A DNA stretch of 45,642 nt from Acidobacteriota bacterium (GTDB lineage: Bacteria; Acidobacteriota; Vicinamibacteria; Vicinamibacterales; CAVVIG01): the NCBI GenBank assembly GCA_003222535.1, contig QHWJ01000337.1:1-45642 (forward strand), written 5' to 3'. The translations under genes were made by a program, and so were the position numbers. The stretch's first letter is position 1, and the number at the start of each line of letters is the position of its first letter. Shown here one piece after another: positions 23,916-32,717 of this stretch. The notes below the pieces were generated by a model, which was not told the DNA's origin, did no database searches, and saw only the letters and a program-made list of their open reading frames with translations.

Positions 23916-26165
23916 CTACAGCCGAAACAGGTAGCTCAGTTTGACGAAGAACTGGCGGCCGGTGTTGAGAACCGAGTCCGTGCGACGAACCGTTGATATC
24001 TGCCCCGAGTCGATCGTGAGGTTCTCTCGGCGGTCGGTATATCCAACGTAGACGGCGGTTCCAGGATTGAGGAGGTACGTGAACAGCAGATCCCCCTGCA
24101 GCCGCTTTTCGCGCTCGAGCGACACGAGCGTCACGTTGGGGAGCACTGTCGCGTAATCGAGAATCCAGCGCAGGGACAGGGGACGTGAGAACTGGTAGTT
24201 CAACTTCCACCGGGCAATCCCATTGACGAATGCATTGCGCGAAAGGCTCCCCGCAGGGAGCGTGAAGCCAGGACGCGCGTCCAGGCGGTTGTCGATGTAG
24301 GTCTGCTCGAGGGCCAGGCGTGCCGACGGCCGGAGCGCCAGCGTCAGATCCACCTCCCGCGCATCGGCGAGCGACGGCGCAAGACCGGGAGCCGGGTCGA
24401 AGTTGATCGCGGTCCCTTGCGTGTAAGTCGCCGAACCGGCCAGCCAATTGAGCCATTCGGTGCGCAGCGTGAGCGTGGTCATCTGCCTGCGGAAGCCGAT
24501 CTCCTCGAACAGCTCAAAAGCCTGTTCGTGTCCGATCTCGAGCTTCGTCTCGCGGATGAAGTCGATCTTGAACCGGCTGTCGATTCTCCAGTCCTGCACC
24601 CGCCCCGCGCGATCCCGATTCCACACGGTCGAGAGCGTGGGCCCGTACTTGACGACCGGGCTGTCCCGCGGCCGCCAGCGATACTGCGCCTCCTGCTCGA
24701 TCTGACGGATGTCCACGCGCTTGACGAACCCGAGTTGAGAGCGGAATCCGGGACCCAGGTCGGTGTAGCGCGCCACGTATCCGAAGTGTCTCCCGTCGTG
24801 CGCCAGTTCCAGCAGCGCTCCCGGCCCGGTGATCGACTGTCCGTTGATCGGGCGCGTTGTGCCGTGCATCGCCTGTCCGGAAAAGACCCAATTCGGATTC
24901 AGCTTGAAGCGCGCATCGGCCGAGACGACGCGGTTGGAGCTCGGACCGAAGTCCCGGCTCGTGGCAAGGAAGCCGATGCTGGATTGTTCGCCGAGCTCCC
25001 GCCGCACGCTCATCACCCCGTCAATCGTCCGCGTTCCCCGCAGTGGATCCCCCGGGGGCCCCAGCCGGCCGGACGCACGGTCGTCGATCGCGAGGCCTCC
25101 CATGGCCCAGCGGCCCGCCTTTCCCGTGAGGCGGACCCCGAACTGGGGATCGGCGACGCGGCGCGAGAAGAACAGAGTCGCCGGCGTCTGGAAGAAGCCG
25201 GCGTTCTCGAGGAAGAACGGCCTTCGCTCGGGGAAGAACACTTCGAATCGCTGGTTGATGGTCACTTGCGGCTCGTCGGATTCCACCTGGCTGAAGTCAG
25301 GGTTCAGCGCCAGGTCGAGCGCGAACGCGTCGCGCAACACGATCTTCGAGTCTACACCACCCCGGATCTCGCCCTGGCTCGCGAAGCCCGCGCCCGACGG
25401 CGATTCCGTGTCGAGGTATTGCGCGTTCGTGGACATTCCATAAGGGATGAACTGCAGGTTGCGGCCCGGAGAAATGTTCTCCAGGCCGATCGCCCGCGCG
25501 AATTGCGGGACGAACCCCTGAACGCGCTTGGTGATGTACGGCCAGTACGACTCCTCGTTGTTGCGTTGGATGACCCGTCCCAACGCGATCCCCCAGCTCT
25601 GTTCCGACGTGCTCGGGAAGCGGAGGCTCCTGAACGGAATCCGCATCCGGACGGCGTAGCCCGAGTCTGTGAGCCTTCCCTCGGATTCCCAGAGCGTGTC
25701 GAAGCTGTCGTCATCGTCCTGGCCTTCCGTGAAGATCCCGTCGAGCTGAACTCCGAGCGGATTGACGGCGAAATAGTACGCGCGCTGGCCGTCGCGGAAC
25801 GTATCCAGGTAGACGAACACGTGGTCGTCGCTCGAGATCGCTTCACGTCTGGACAAGTGCGACCGAATCTGCTCCGGCTCGTCCTCGCAGGCGAAAACGA
25901 CGTACAGATTCTGGTCGTCGTACGACACGAAAGCCGTCGTCTTCCGGCTCACGGGAACGCCATCGCCAGGGTCGCGCTGGCGGAAGTCCGTGAGCCGACC
26001 CTTCATCCCGGCCGGCCCGTTCAGGAGCGACTCCAGCGCCGGAGGTGGATGTCGAGGGATCTCGAGCGTCGGCGCGTCGGCTCTTGCGATTTCCGGCGTC
26101 AGGAGCACGACGGCCGACAGGAGAACCAAGCCTCCCCTCCTTCGAAGTCGCCGGGCAATCGTCAT
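23916..26165 (-). CDS. CBM9-like/DUF5916 outer-membrane protein
   Basis: 749 residues from the ATG at 26165, whose ATGA overlaps the MFS stop; the longer frame lies inside the MFS gene. A signal peptide ('LVLLSAVVLLTPEIARA') is followed by a carbohydrate-binding family 9-like beta domain (~60-215: 'KTTAFVSYDDQNLYVVFACE', 'DDHVFVYLDTFRDGQRAYYF', 'YAVRMRIPFRSLRF'). A DUF5916 barrel comprises the rest ('LNPDFSQVESDEPQVTINQR', 'FFPERRPFFLENAGFF', terminal 'RQFFVKLSYLFRL' with a C-terminal aromatic/Leu end). Such proteins are placed in the outer membrane and are often next to polysaccharide or peptide-handling genes. Here it is the last gene of the ATP-grasp/MFS operon and could be the outer-membrane exit or receptor for its product. 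Confidence 0.9.
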   Translation of the reverse strand: MTIARRLRRRGGLVLLSAVVLLTPEIARADAPTLEIPRHPPPALESLLNGPAGMKGRLTDFRQRDPGDGVPVSRKTTAFVSYDDQNLYVVFACEDEPEQIRSHLSRREAISSDDHVFVYLDTFRDGQRAYYFAVNPLGVQLDGIFTEGQDDDDSFDTLWESEGRLTDSGYAVRMRIPFRSLRFPSTSEQSWGIALGRVIQRNNEESYWPYITKRVQGFVPQFARAIGLENISPGRNLQFIPYGMSTNAQYLDTESPSGAGFASQGEIRGGVDSKIVLRDAFALDLALNPDFSQVESDEPQVTINQRFEVFFPERRPFFLENAGFFQTPATLFFSRRVADPQFGVRLTGKAGRWAMGGLAIDDRASGRLGPPGDPLRGTRTIDGVMSVRRELGEQSSIGFLATSRDFGPSSNRVVSADARFKLNPNWVFSGQAMHGTTRPINGQSITGPGALLELAHDGRHFGYVARYTDLGPGFRSQLGFVKRVDIRQIEQEAQYRWRPRDSPVVKYGPTLSTVWNRDRAGRVQDWRIDSRFKIDFIRETKLEIGHEQAFELFEEIGFRRQMTTLTLRTEWLNWLAGSATYTQGTAINFDPAPGLAPSLADAREVDLTLALRPSARLALEQTYIDNRLDARPGFTLPAGSLSRNAFVNGIARWKLNYQFSRPLSLRWILDYATVLPNVTLVSLEREKRLQGDLLFTYLLNPGTAVYVGYTDRRENLTIDSGQISTVRRTDSVLNTGRQFFVKLSYLFRL

Positions 26166-27433
26166 GGTCTTGCGGCCCGTGACGCACCGATCGGCGGCAG
26201 GCACTCGAATCTCCGCCGCGTGTTCATCGAGGCGATCAGGACTGTCGCATAGACCTCGGTGATGACCGCGAGGAGGATCCGCACGCCCAGAACGACTGGT
26301 ACGCCCCAGGCACTCCACAGCAGGCCGGCGAGGATCGGCCCGCCTATCTCGCCCGCATCCTCTGCGAGACACATGAGGCTGATGATTTGAGTGCGGCGCT
26401 TCTTTTCGAAGCTGGAAACGTCGGCCATGAGTGCCCCCCAGGCGGGCTTGAACGCAGCTTTGCCGACGTCGTCCACGACCTTGCCCAGCGTGATACCGGC
26501 GAGGTTCGGGAGCGCCACGAACAGGATCGACGAGAGCGTGTTCGCGATTCCTCTCACCATCAAGACCAGCTTCTGGCTGACGTTATCCGACAACCAGCCA
26601 AAGAGCGGTCCCGAGAACATGACCACGAGAGTCGAGGCGGTGTACACGACGCCGGTCTCCGTCTCGCTGAGGCCGGCATACTGCGTGGCGAGAATCGGCA
26701 ACAGGCCGCGCAGCATCTGTGCAGTGCCGCTGATCAGGGTGCCGAGCCCGATGTACGAAAGGATAACGAGTGACGATGCCGACGCTCTGCTGCTGTTTCC
26801 GGCGTCCCAGGTTCCCGGCACGGCCCGCACGAGCTCCAGCCGATCGTCTGCTGACTCGCTCGTCGCGCTCCTCTCCTGGACGTATCGCCCGACGATGAAG
26901 ACCGGCAGGATGGACAGCACGAAGGCAGCGACGAAGACCAGCGAGTAATTGGACGCGGTCAGTCCGAGCAGGATCCCGGCGAGGGCGCTGCCGAGCGACC
27001 CTCCCACGCTCTTGGCCGTTGAGTACCATCCGAACGCCGCAGCGATCCTCTTCTGCCCCCCGTGTTCCGCAAGCAGCGCGTTGAGCGCCGGATCACGCAG
27101 TGACTGCGAGATCCCGTAGACGGAGCGCACCGTGAGCAGCTGCCAGGGAGAGCTGACGAACGCCAGCGCCAGCGAGACGACGCTGCGCAGCGCGGTGGCG
27201 GCCGTGAAGCTCGGTTTGAGTCCGACGCGATCGGCGAGCACACCCATTGCCGGCTTGAGCGCCATCGCAACGACCAGGTTGATCGACGCGAGGATTCCGA
27301 TCTCCGTCAGGTGCATCCCGAGGTGATACGCGTACAGCGGCAAGGCGAAGCTGAGCATGCCGAAGCTGAGTCGGGACAGAAACCCTTCGGCGACGATGGC
27401 GATCAGGGCCAGATTACCGGAGCGTGGTTTCAT
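26162..27433 (-). CDS. MFS transporter
   Basis: 423 residues with twelve predicted helices in two bundles. The conserved loop between helices 2 and 3 reads 'KPAMGVLADRVGLKPSFTAA', the equivalent second-half loop 'SGPLFGWLSDNVSQKLVLM', and a central hydrophilic loop (~190-225) divides the halves. The substrate is unknown; the helix-2/3 motif is that of drug/metabolite exporters. Both ends overlap neighbours by ATGA (27430-27433 with the ATP-grasp gene, 26162-26165 with the DUF5916 gene), so it is translationally coupled. The position between ATP-grasp enzymes and an outer-membrane protein suggests export of a small product made by them. Confidence 0.92.
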   Translation of the reverse strand: MKPRSGNLALIAIVAEGFLSRLSFGMLSFALPLYAYHLGMHLTEIGILASINLVVAMALKPAMGVLADRVGLKPSFTAATALRSVVSLALAFVSSPWQLLTVRSVYGISQSLRDPALNALLAEHGGQKRIAAAFGWYSTAKSVGGSLGSALAGILLGLTASNYSLVFVAAFVLSILPVFIVGRYVQERSATSESADDRLELVRAVPGTWDAGNSSRASASSLVILSYIGLGTLISGTAQMLRGLLPILATQYAGLSETETGVVYTASTLVVMFSGPLFGWLSDNVSQKLVLMVRGIANTLSSILFVALPNLAGITLGKVVDDVGKAAFKPAWGALMADVSSFEKKRRTQIISLMCLAEDAGEIGGPILAGLLWSAWGVPVVLGVRILLAVITEVYATVLIASMNTRRRFECLPPIGASRAARP

Positions 27434-28299
27434 TGGCCGGCCGCTGCGGCCGTCTCAACCGGCGTCAACCTGGGGAAATCCTCGAAGGCGTAGGCCTCGA
27501 TGTAATCCGCGACAAGGGGCGCAGCCTCCGGCACGCCCCTGTAACTGGGGAAGTAGTTCAGATCGACGACCACCGGCCCGTCAAGACCCTCAATCATGTC
27601 CAGACCATAGAGGCCCAGCCCGCTGACTTCACCGCAACGTAGAGCGATCCGGCGCACCTCGTCGCTGACCGGGCAGGGGATCCGTTGGAGCGATTTGCCG
27701 TTCTTCGCACACTTGCCGTGAATTGCAGAAGACTGACGTGCGGCGAACACCTCCGAGCCGATGACGTACACCTTCAGCTCTTCTCCGCTGCCGGGCACGA
27801 ACTCCTGGACGAGGACTGGCCGCCGTGGCGATGGAACGGACGCCAGCTGACGCGGCTCGTTCACGATATGGACGCCGTTGCCCCGGCGTCCGTCGAACGG
27901 CTTCATGACGAGCGGCCTCTCGGCGGCGACGACGGACAACAGGTTCAGATTGCCCGTCACCCACGAACGCGGAACGGGAACTCCCGCTGCGTGTAATCGC
28001 CGCGCGGTCATGATCTTGTTCTGCGCGGCAATGCAGGGGAGGTACGGGTTGAGCAGTCGTGCGCCTTGCAGATGCAGCACTCCGGCCAGACTCAGCCACA
28101 GATCGGTATGTGACTTCAGGATGTACAAGTCGTGGTTGACCGAGAGCTCCTCCGGCCGGAGGAGCATGCGCTCCGCGATGCCGATCTCGATATGAAAGCC
28201 CCGTCCTCTGAGGATGTCGAAGACGCCGACGAGGACCTGGTTCGGTGATCGGGAATTGTTGCGGAACGCCAGCATGAAATACAGTCGCGCGCGTCGCAT
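27430..28299 (-). CDS. ATP-grasp enzyme (RimK/ITPK-like), copy 1
   Basis: 289 residues. An N-terminal Rossmann-like pre-domain ('VLVGVFDILRGRGFHIEIGI') is followed by the ATP-grasp fold: 'IAAQNKIMTARRLHAAGVPV', 'PLVMKPFDGRRGNGVHIV' (Lys and the Gly-rich loop), 'VLVQEFVPGSGEELKVYVIG' (hinge) and a metal-binding end 'VVVDLNYFPSYRGVPEA' with Asp-x-Asn. That last motif is like inositol-tetrakisphosphate kinases ('DINxFPxYxG'), while the overall layout resembles RimK ligases. The protein could therefore be a carboxylate-amine ligase or a polyol kinase. It follows copy 2 by 45 bp and overlaps the MFS start. Confidence 0.85.
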   Translation of the reverse strand: MRRARLYFMLAFRNNSRSPNQVLVGVFDILRGRGFHIEIGIAERMLLRPEELSVNHDLYILKSHTDLWLSLAGVLHLQGARLLNPYLPCIAAQNKIMTARRLHAAGVPVPRSWVTGNLNLLSVVAAERPLVMKPFDGRRGNGVHIVNEPRQLASVPSPRRPVLVQEFVPGSGEELKVYVIGSEVFAARQSSAIHGKCAKNGKSLQRIPCPVSDEVRRIALRCGEVSGLGLYGLDMIEGLDGPVVVDLNYFPSYRGVPEAAPLVADYIEAYAFEDFPRLTPVETAAAAGQ

Positions 28300-28344
28300 A
28301 ATTTTGGTCCGCTCGAATTCGATCCATGGACTGGCGAAGTCGAA

Positions 28345-29157
28345 TCACGCACTCTCGCTGAGCTGGAGCTCACCTCGCATCGCACGCGTTCCAGCCGCAA
28401 CGATGTAGTCGGCCAGGACGCGAGGCGCGTCAGGTACTCCCATGTAGCTTCCGAACTTCTGCACGTCCACGACGTACGGCCGGCCATCGCTCACGACCGT
28501 GTCCAGGCCGTATAAGTCGATCCCGAAAACGGCACCGCAGCGGAGCGCAACGTCCCGCAGCTCCGCGCTCAGATCGAACGGCTGGCCCAGTTTGTCCTCG
28601 TACTTCTCGATCGGCCAGATTCGCCTGATGCCGAAGAGCCTGCCTCCGATGCAGTAAATCTTGCAGTCCGGCCCGTCCGGTGGGTGGTAGCGCTGCGCCA
28701 GCATCAGGCCGTCGAGTTTCAATCCGTCGAGCTCCTGCGGTTTTCGGACGATGTGGATGCCTGCGCCGCGAGAACCGCGATAGGGTTTGAGAATGAGGGG
28801 ACCGAACTCGAGGAGCGGCCGGAAGTCGCTCGGATCGCTCGCCACGTAGGTATCGGGCGTCGGCACCCCGGCCTCTTTGAGCATCCGGGTCACGATGATC
28901 TTGTTTCGCATCATCGCGACTGTCGGGTACGGGTTCAGCGTCGCGGCTCCAAGCGCATGGAGTGCTCCAGCCACGCTGAGTGCCAGCTCGGTCCCCGACT
29001 TGAGAATGTACAGATCGTTCTCGACCCGCAGGTCCGCCAGGTCGACCATCCGCTCCTCGGGGCGAAGCAGATCGAGCTTCACGCCGCGCTCGGAAAGGAC
29101 GCGGAAGGTTTCACCGATGACCGGGTTGACCCAATCGAGAATCACGCCGATTCGCAC
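28345..29157 (-). CDS. ATP-grasp enzyme (RimK/ITPK-like), copy 2
   Basis: 270 residues with a GTG start at 29157 and a strong AAGGAG five bases upstream. It is a paralogue of copy 1: pre-domain 'ETFRVLSERGVKLDLLRPEE', 'AMMRNKIIVTRMLKEAGVPT', 'PLILKPYRGSRGAGIHIVRK' and 'DCKIYCIGGRLFGIRRIW'. The metal site reads 'VVDVQKFGSYMGVPDA', with Gln in place of the Asn found in copy 1, which may alter or weaken catalysis. Paired ATP-grasp genes with one divergent active site suggest successive additions or a heteromeric enzyme; this is inference. It is the first gene of the four-gene reverse operon (29157-23916). Confidence 0.85.
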   Translation of the reverse strand: MRIGVILDWVNPVIGETFRVLSERGVKLDLLRPEERMVDLADLRVENDLYILKSGTELALSVAGALHALGAATLNPYPTVAMMRNKIIVTRMLKEAGVPTPDTYVASDPSDFRPLLEFGPLILKPYRGSRGAGIHIVRKPQELDGLKLDGLMLAQRYHPPDGPDCKIYCIGGRLFGIRRIWPIEKYEDKLGQPFDLSAELRDVALRCGAVFGIDLYGLDTVVSDGRPYVVDVQKFGSYMGVPDAPRVLADYIVAAGTRAMRGELQLSESA

Positions 29158-29162
29158 AGTGG

Positions 29163-29168
29163 CTCCTT
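29163..29168 (-). promoter_or_regulatory. Shine-Dalgarno of ATP-grasp copy 2
   Basis: AAGGAG on the minus strand, five bases before the GTG at 29157. It decides the GTG start, since no ATG of comparable quality lies nearby in the frame. Confidence 0.7.
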
Positions 29169-29376
29169 ACAAAAAACTTCTTCGAGTAGACAGACTCCCG
29201 CCGAGACGGCCCGAGAAATCGCAACCGTACGCTGAGTCCGAGGATCGTCAAAACCTTGGATACGACGGCGGAAAGCGGCCCGCACGCAATCGCAACGACG
29301 ACGTCTGGTGGTTCAGCCCCGCGTCGAGGCGAAGATCAAATCACCAGGCGCGGAGGTCGTGAACGCGGGAATCGTC

Positions 29377-29454
29377 TCAATCGGCGTTCGCGTTCGCGCT
29401 CCGCTTGAGGATTAGCAGGCGGAACTCTGGCGGCGCTTTGTAGATACCTTTCAT
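29377..29454 (-). CDS. Candidate small peptide upstream of the ATP-grasp pair
   Basis: A 25-residue frame with an ATG at 29454 and a purine-rich GAAGGGCGGGC directly upstream. The peptide opens 'MKGIYKAPPEFRLLILKRS' and ends in an Asn/Ala run. It is in the same direction as the ATP-grasp operon, ~220 bp before it. ATP-grasp ligases sometimes act on short ribosomal peptides, which makes it worth noting. There is no further support; it may be chance. Confidence 0.22.
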   Translation of the reverse strand: MKGIYKAPPEFRLLILKRSANANAD

Positions 29455-29662
29455 GCCCGCCCTTCAACGCACGTCCAAAACACATAGCCGATCCAGTAGC
29501 AATGCGAGGGCCAATCGCACGACCGTTTTGATTCGCTTGGAAATTCCGAGGAATTCTCGCGATCTCCGGTGAGCGGTCGGACCCGGTGTTTTTGCGAAGC
29601 GCGTCTGTTGCGTCTTCGTTGCGGACATGTTACGTGGATGTGATGACTGGCTTCGCTACATC

Positions 29663-30106
29663 CTACGGCTGCCTGGGCCAGCCTTTGGGCGGGATCCAGG
29701 GACCGCCATTCGGTCCGACTTCGTCGGGTCTCCCGGGCGGCAACACTTTGTCGGCCCTCGCCCTGACGTAGGTATAGAGTTGCGTGATCTGTTTCTCGTC
29801 GAGCAGCTTCGCCCAGGACTGCATGGTGCCGTCGTCGCTCCCGTTTTGCACGATCCGCAGAAACTCCTTCAGCGGCAGCTTGCCGTTTGGATCGGTCAAA
29901 TCCGGCGCCAGCGTCGTCCCAACCGCGTTCGTTCCATGGCATCTGAAGCAGTAGACATGCCACCATTTCCAGCCGTTGTAGACGCTCTGGTATATCTCTC
30001 GAGACTTCTGCGCGGCCGCTGCCGGCTGGCTCTGAAGTTCGGCGGGGGCAGCCATGATCCCTGCAGATGCTGCGAGCAGGGCGATCACGCCGGCTCTCCA
30101 GATCAT
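29663..30106 (-). CDS. xoxG: XoxG-like cytochrome c
   Basis: 147 residues with a signal peptide ('GVIALLAASAGIMAAPA'). One haem-binding site 'CFRCH' (Cys53, Cys56, His57) and a likely axial Met95 in 'DDGTMQSWAK' define a small periplasmic class-I cytochrome c. Near the end 'LYTYVRARAD' is the usual terminal helix, followed by a Pro/Gly-rich tail. It is the third gene of the set xoxF-xoxJ-xoxG and should take electrons from the PQQ dehydrogenase. The start overlaps the xoxJ stop (ATGA, 30103-30106). The symbol is assigned by context more than by sequence. Confidence 0.85.
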   Translation of the reverse strand: MIWRAGVIALLAASAGIMAAPAELQSQPAAAAQKSREIYQSVYNGWKWWHVYCFRCHGTNAVGTTLAPDLTDPNGKLPLKEFLRIVQNGSDDGTMQSWAKLLDEKQITQLYTYVRARADKVLPPGRPDEVGPNGGPWIPPKGWPRQP

Positions 30107-30933
30107 TTCGCGTCGACCCTTCGATCGAGAAGAGGCACTCCGTAGTCCTTGAGGATTTTGCTGATTTCGGCGCGCCTTCTGCCGATCGCCTTTTCCACTC
30201 GGGCTCTCAGCGCGTCATCACCGCGCCTGACGCCCACTGAGATGTCGAACGCGAAGGGAAGATCCCCTTTTCCGGATGGGATGGGGACCACCACCAATGG
30301 GACCCGCTGGTGCGCGACAAAGTATCCGGCGGCGGGCCCCCACACGATGGCTGCATCGATCTTCCCGTTGGCGACGGCATCGATGATCGTGCCCGGTGGA
30401 TTCTGCCTGGAGTAAAACGTGTCGAACCCGATCACGTTGTCGACGACGCCCCTTTTTGCCAGCTCGTGTACGGGAGGGGGATTGGTGTAGTCGTCGCCGA
30501 GGAGATGTACGCCGATCCTGATTTTCTTGAGAACCGGATCGTCGAGAGATGTGATCTGAAGTCCCTTGCCTTTGGGATACACAAAGACATAAGAAGACCG
30601 GTAGTACGGCGTCGTGGTCCGAACCAGGTCGTAGCCGGCAGGCACACCGATCACGACGTCGCAACGCCCCTCCTTCAACGTGGCGTTCATGGTGTTTCGG
30701 ATGAATCCCCGGCGTTGTCCCCACCAGATGTAGCTTGGAGACGCGCCCAGTTCTCTGGCGAGCACGTCAGCGATCTTGTTCTCGAAGCCCTCCAACTGCC
30801 GGTTGGAAAACGGGAGGTTCTCCGGATCGGCACACACACGGAACTGCTTTTTTCCGTCTCCGAGAGCGGAGCAGGGGCAGAGCAGACACCACGCCACCAG
30901 CATGCCGGCGGTCGCGCGTGTGATCTGCCCCAT
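30103..30933 (-). CDS. xoxJ: XoxJ-like periplasmic protein (quinoprotein-associated)
   Basis: 276 residues; signal peptide 'AGMLVAWCLLCPCSALG'. The body is a periplasmic binding-protein fold (SBP_bac_3 type): 'QFRVCADPENLPFSNRQLEG', 'FENKIADVLARELGA', 'CDVVIGVPAGYDLVRTTTPY', 'ANGKIDAAIVWGPAAGYFV' and 'FAFDISVGVRRGDD'. This is the hallmark of the 'quinoprotein dehydrogenase-associated substrate-binding protein' that accompanies xoxF and mxaF. XoxJ is thought to help activate the dehydrogenase rather than transport a solute. It lies between xoxF (25 bp) and the cytochrome gene (overlap). Confidence 0.9.
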   Translation of the reverse strand: MGQITRATAGMLVAWCLLCPCSALGDGKKQFRVCADPENLPFSNRQLEGFENKIADVLARELGASPSYIWWGQRRGFIRNTMNATLKEGRCDVVIGVPAGYDLVRTTTPYYRSSYVFVYPKGKGLQITSLDDPVLKKIRIGVHLLGDDYTNPPPVHELAKRGVVDNVIGFDTFYSRQNPPGTIIDAVANGKIDAAIVWGPAAGYFVAHQRVPLVVVPIPSGKGDLPFAFDISVGVRRGDDALRARVEKAIGRRRAEISKILKDYGVPLLDRRVDAK

Positions 30934-30958
30934 GAGTCTCAGGTTCGTTGACGGGTCG

Positions 30959-32716
30959 TCATGGAAGCGAGAACACCGTCAAGACACCACCCTGGTTGCT
31001 GAAATTGGCCACGTCTCCAAACGCGCCAAGCGCTCCAAGTCCCGCCGTCGGATCCTCCGCTCCGATGTCGGCGGCGACTCCGATGCCCGACCATCCGCCG
31101 ATGCCCGAGAGCACCGCGATGTACTGCTTTCCGTCGGGTCCCACATACGTCATCGGATTGCCAATGATTCCAGATGGCGTCTTGAACTTCCACAAAGCCT
31201 CACCTGTCTTGGCATCGACCGCTTTCAGCCAGCCCTCCATGGTGCCGTAGAAGACCACGTCACCGCCAGTGGCGAGGGCGCCTCCCCAGTTCGCCAGACT
31301 TTCCTTCACGCCCCAGACCTTCTTGTTCGTCGTCGGATCCCAGGCCATGAACTCGCCCCTGTTGCCGCCCGGACCGGCGTGGCTCACCACGATCGCCCCC
31401 ACGTAGGGCTGGCCCTGCTGGTACTTGACCTCCACTCCTTCATAATCCATGCAGAGATTGTTGGTCGGCACGTAGAACAGATTGGTTCTCGGGGAGTAGG
31501 CGACAGGCTGCTGATTCTTGCCTCCCATCGCGGAGGGACATATGTCCTTCGTGTTTTTGGATGCGGACGTTCTCTTCTCGGGATTCTCGATGGGCTTGCC
31601 GGTCTTCAGATCCACCCCCGTCGCCCAGGTGACCACGACGAACGGGTCGGCCATGAGCAATTCACCGGTGACCCGGTCCAGCACGTACGCAAAGCCGTTG
31701 CGGTCGAAGTTCACCAGGGTCTTTCGCTGTTGTCCTTTGATGGTGAGATCAACCAGGACGTTCTCGTTGATGCCGTCGTAGTCCCAGGCATCGTGCGGCG
31801 TCTTCTGATAGGCCCATTTCGCCTTCCCGGTATCGGGATCCCGCGCGAAGATCGTCATCGACCATTTGTTGTCGCCGGGCCGTTGATCCGGATTCCAGGA
31901 CCCGGGGTTCCCGCTGCCGTAGTACAGGAGGTTCAGCTCCGGATCGTAGCTGTACCAGCCCCAGGTCGTCCCGCCGCCTCGTTTCCACTCATCGCCCTTC
32001 CAGGTCTCAACCGAGCCTGGAAAACCAACTTCTGCCTCCGGGCCCGTGCTGTACATGCGCCAGACCTGCTTGCCGGTCTTCACATCATTCGCGGTAAGGA
32101 ACCCGCGCACGCCAAACTCGCCACCGCTGATCCCGGAGATCACCTTGTCTTTGATCACAATGGGTGCGGCGGTGACGGTCTGGCCGTTCTTGTAATCTCC
32201 CTGTTGAACTTTCCACAGCTCCTTGCCCGTTTCGGCATCGAGCGCGACCGTCGTGGTATCCAGCTGATTCTGAAAAAGCCGGCCGTCTGCATAGGTCAAG
32301 CCCCGGTTCACCGTATCGCAGCACGCGATCGGAATGACCCGCGGATCCTGTTTCGGGACGTATTTCCATTTGACCGGTGCCCCTTCCTTTGTCAAGTCGA
32401 GGGCATAGACGATGTTCGGGAAAGGCGTGTGGACGTACATGGTGCTGCCGACCACCAGCGGTCCACCCTCGTGTCCCCGCAGCACGCCTGTCGAAAATGA
32501 CCAGGCGGCCCTGAGAGTCTTCACGTTGTTGGTGTTGATCGCACTCAGCGCGCTGTACCTTGTCGAGGCGAAATTCTTGTTTGGCATCCCCCATTGCTTG
32601 TCTTCCTCTTTTGCCTGGGATGCACTGCCTGGGGCTTGAGCACCATTGTCCATGCAGGCGGTTGTGATTACCGTGAGCACGGCCGTCGCGAGGAGCAGCA
32701 TCGATAAGCGTTTCAT
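30959..32716 (-). CDS. xoxF: PQQ-dependent methanol/alcohol dehydrogenase, lanthanide (XoxF) type
   Basis: 585 residues from the ATG at 32716 (GGAAGGGA upstream). After a signal ('[18 protein letters not shown]') comes an eight-bladed quinoprotein propeller with repeated '[10 protein letters not shown]'-type blades. Diagnostic residues are the adjacent Cys132-Cys133 pair ('[10 protein letters not shown]') that stacks on PQQ, and '[12 protein letters not shown]' with catalytic Asp312 and the second Asp314 that coordinates a lanthanide in XoxF enzymes; calcium enzymes (MxaF) lack this Asp. The reaction is oxidation of methanol or another primary alcohol in the periplasm, passing electrons to the adjacent cytochrome. 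Alcohol range is not readable; an ethanol-preferring relative is possible. It starts 1 bp after the hydrolase stop. Confidence 0.9.
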   Translation of the reverse strand: MKRLSMLLLATAVLTVITTACMDNGAQAPGSASQAKEEDKQWGMPNKNFASTRYSALSAINTNNVKTLRAAWSFSTGVLRGHEGGPLVVGSTMYVHTPFPNIVYALDLTKEGAPVKWKYVPKQDPRVIPIACCDTVNRGLTYADGRLFQNQLDTTTVALDAETGKELWKVQQGDYKNGQTVTAAPIVIKDKVISGISGGEFGVRGFLTANDVKTGKQVWRMYSTGPEAEVGFPGSVETWKGDEWKRGGGTTWGWYSYDPELNLLYYGSGNPGSWNPDQRPGDNKWSMTIFARDPDTGKAKWAYQKTPHDAWDYDGINENVLVDLTIKGQQRKTLVNFDRNGFAYVLDRVTGELLMADPFVVVTWATGVDLKTGKPIENPEKRTSASKNTKDICPSAMGGKNQQPVAYSPRTNLFYVPTNNLCMDYEGVEVKYQQGQPYVGAIVVSHAGPGGNRGEFMAWDPTTNKKVWGVKESLANWGGALATGGDVVFYGTMEGWLKAVDAKTGEALWKFKTPSGIIGNPMTYVGPDGKQYIAVLSGIGGWSGIGVAADIGAEDPTAGLGALGAFGDVANFSNQGGVLTVFSLP

Positions 32717-32717
32717 T

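Larger units (their letters stand above)
29158..29662. other. Intergenic gap between xoxG and the ATP-grasp operon
   Basis: No established gene. The minus strand carries a possible 25-codon ORF (29377-29454, listed separately) and, nearer the ATP-grasp start, a protein-like run without a start codon ('PPDVVVAIACGPLSAVVSKV') that may be fortuitous. The promoter of the ATP-grasp operon should lie here but no clear -35/-10 pair stands out. Confidence 0.5.

Noticed and set aside
24417-26252. A 611-codon plus-strand frame
   Set aside because: Antisense shadow of the DUF5916 gene; low-complexity charged sequence without family similarity.
29180-29370. Coding run 'PPDVVVAIACGPLSAVVSKV' before the ATP-grasp gene
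   Set aside because: No start codon, a second protein-like frame overlaps it, and it conflicts with the expected promoter region.
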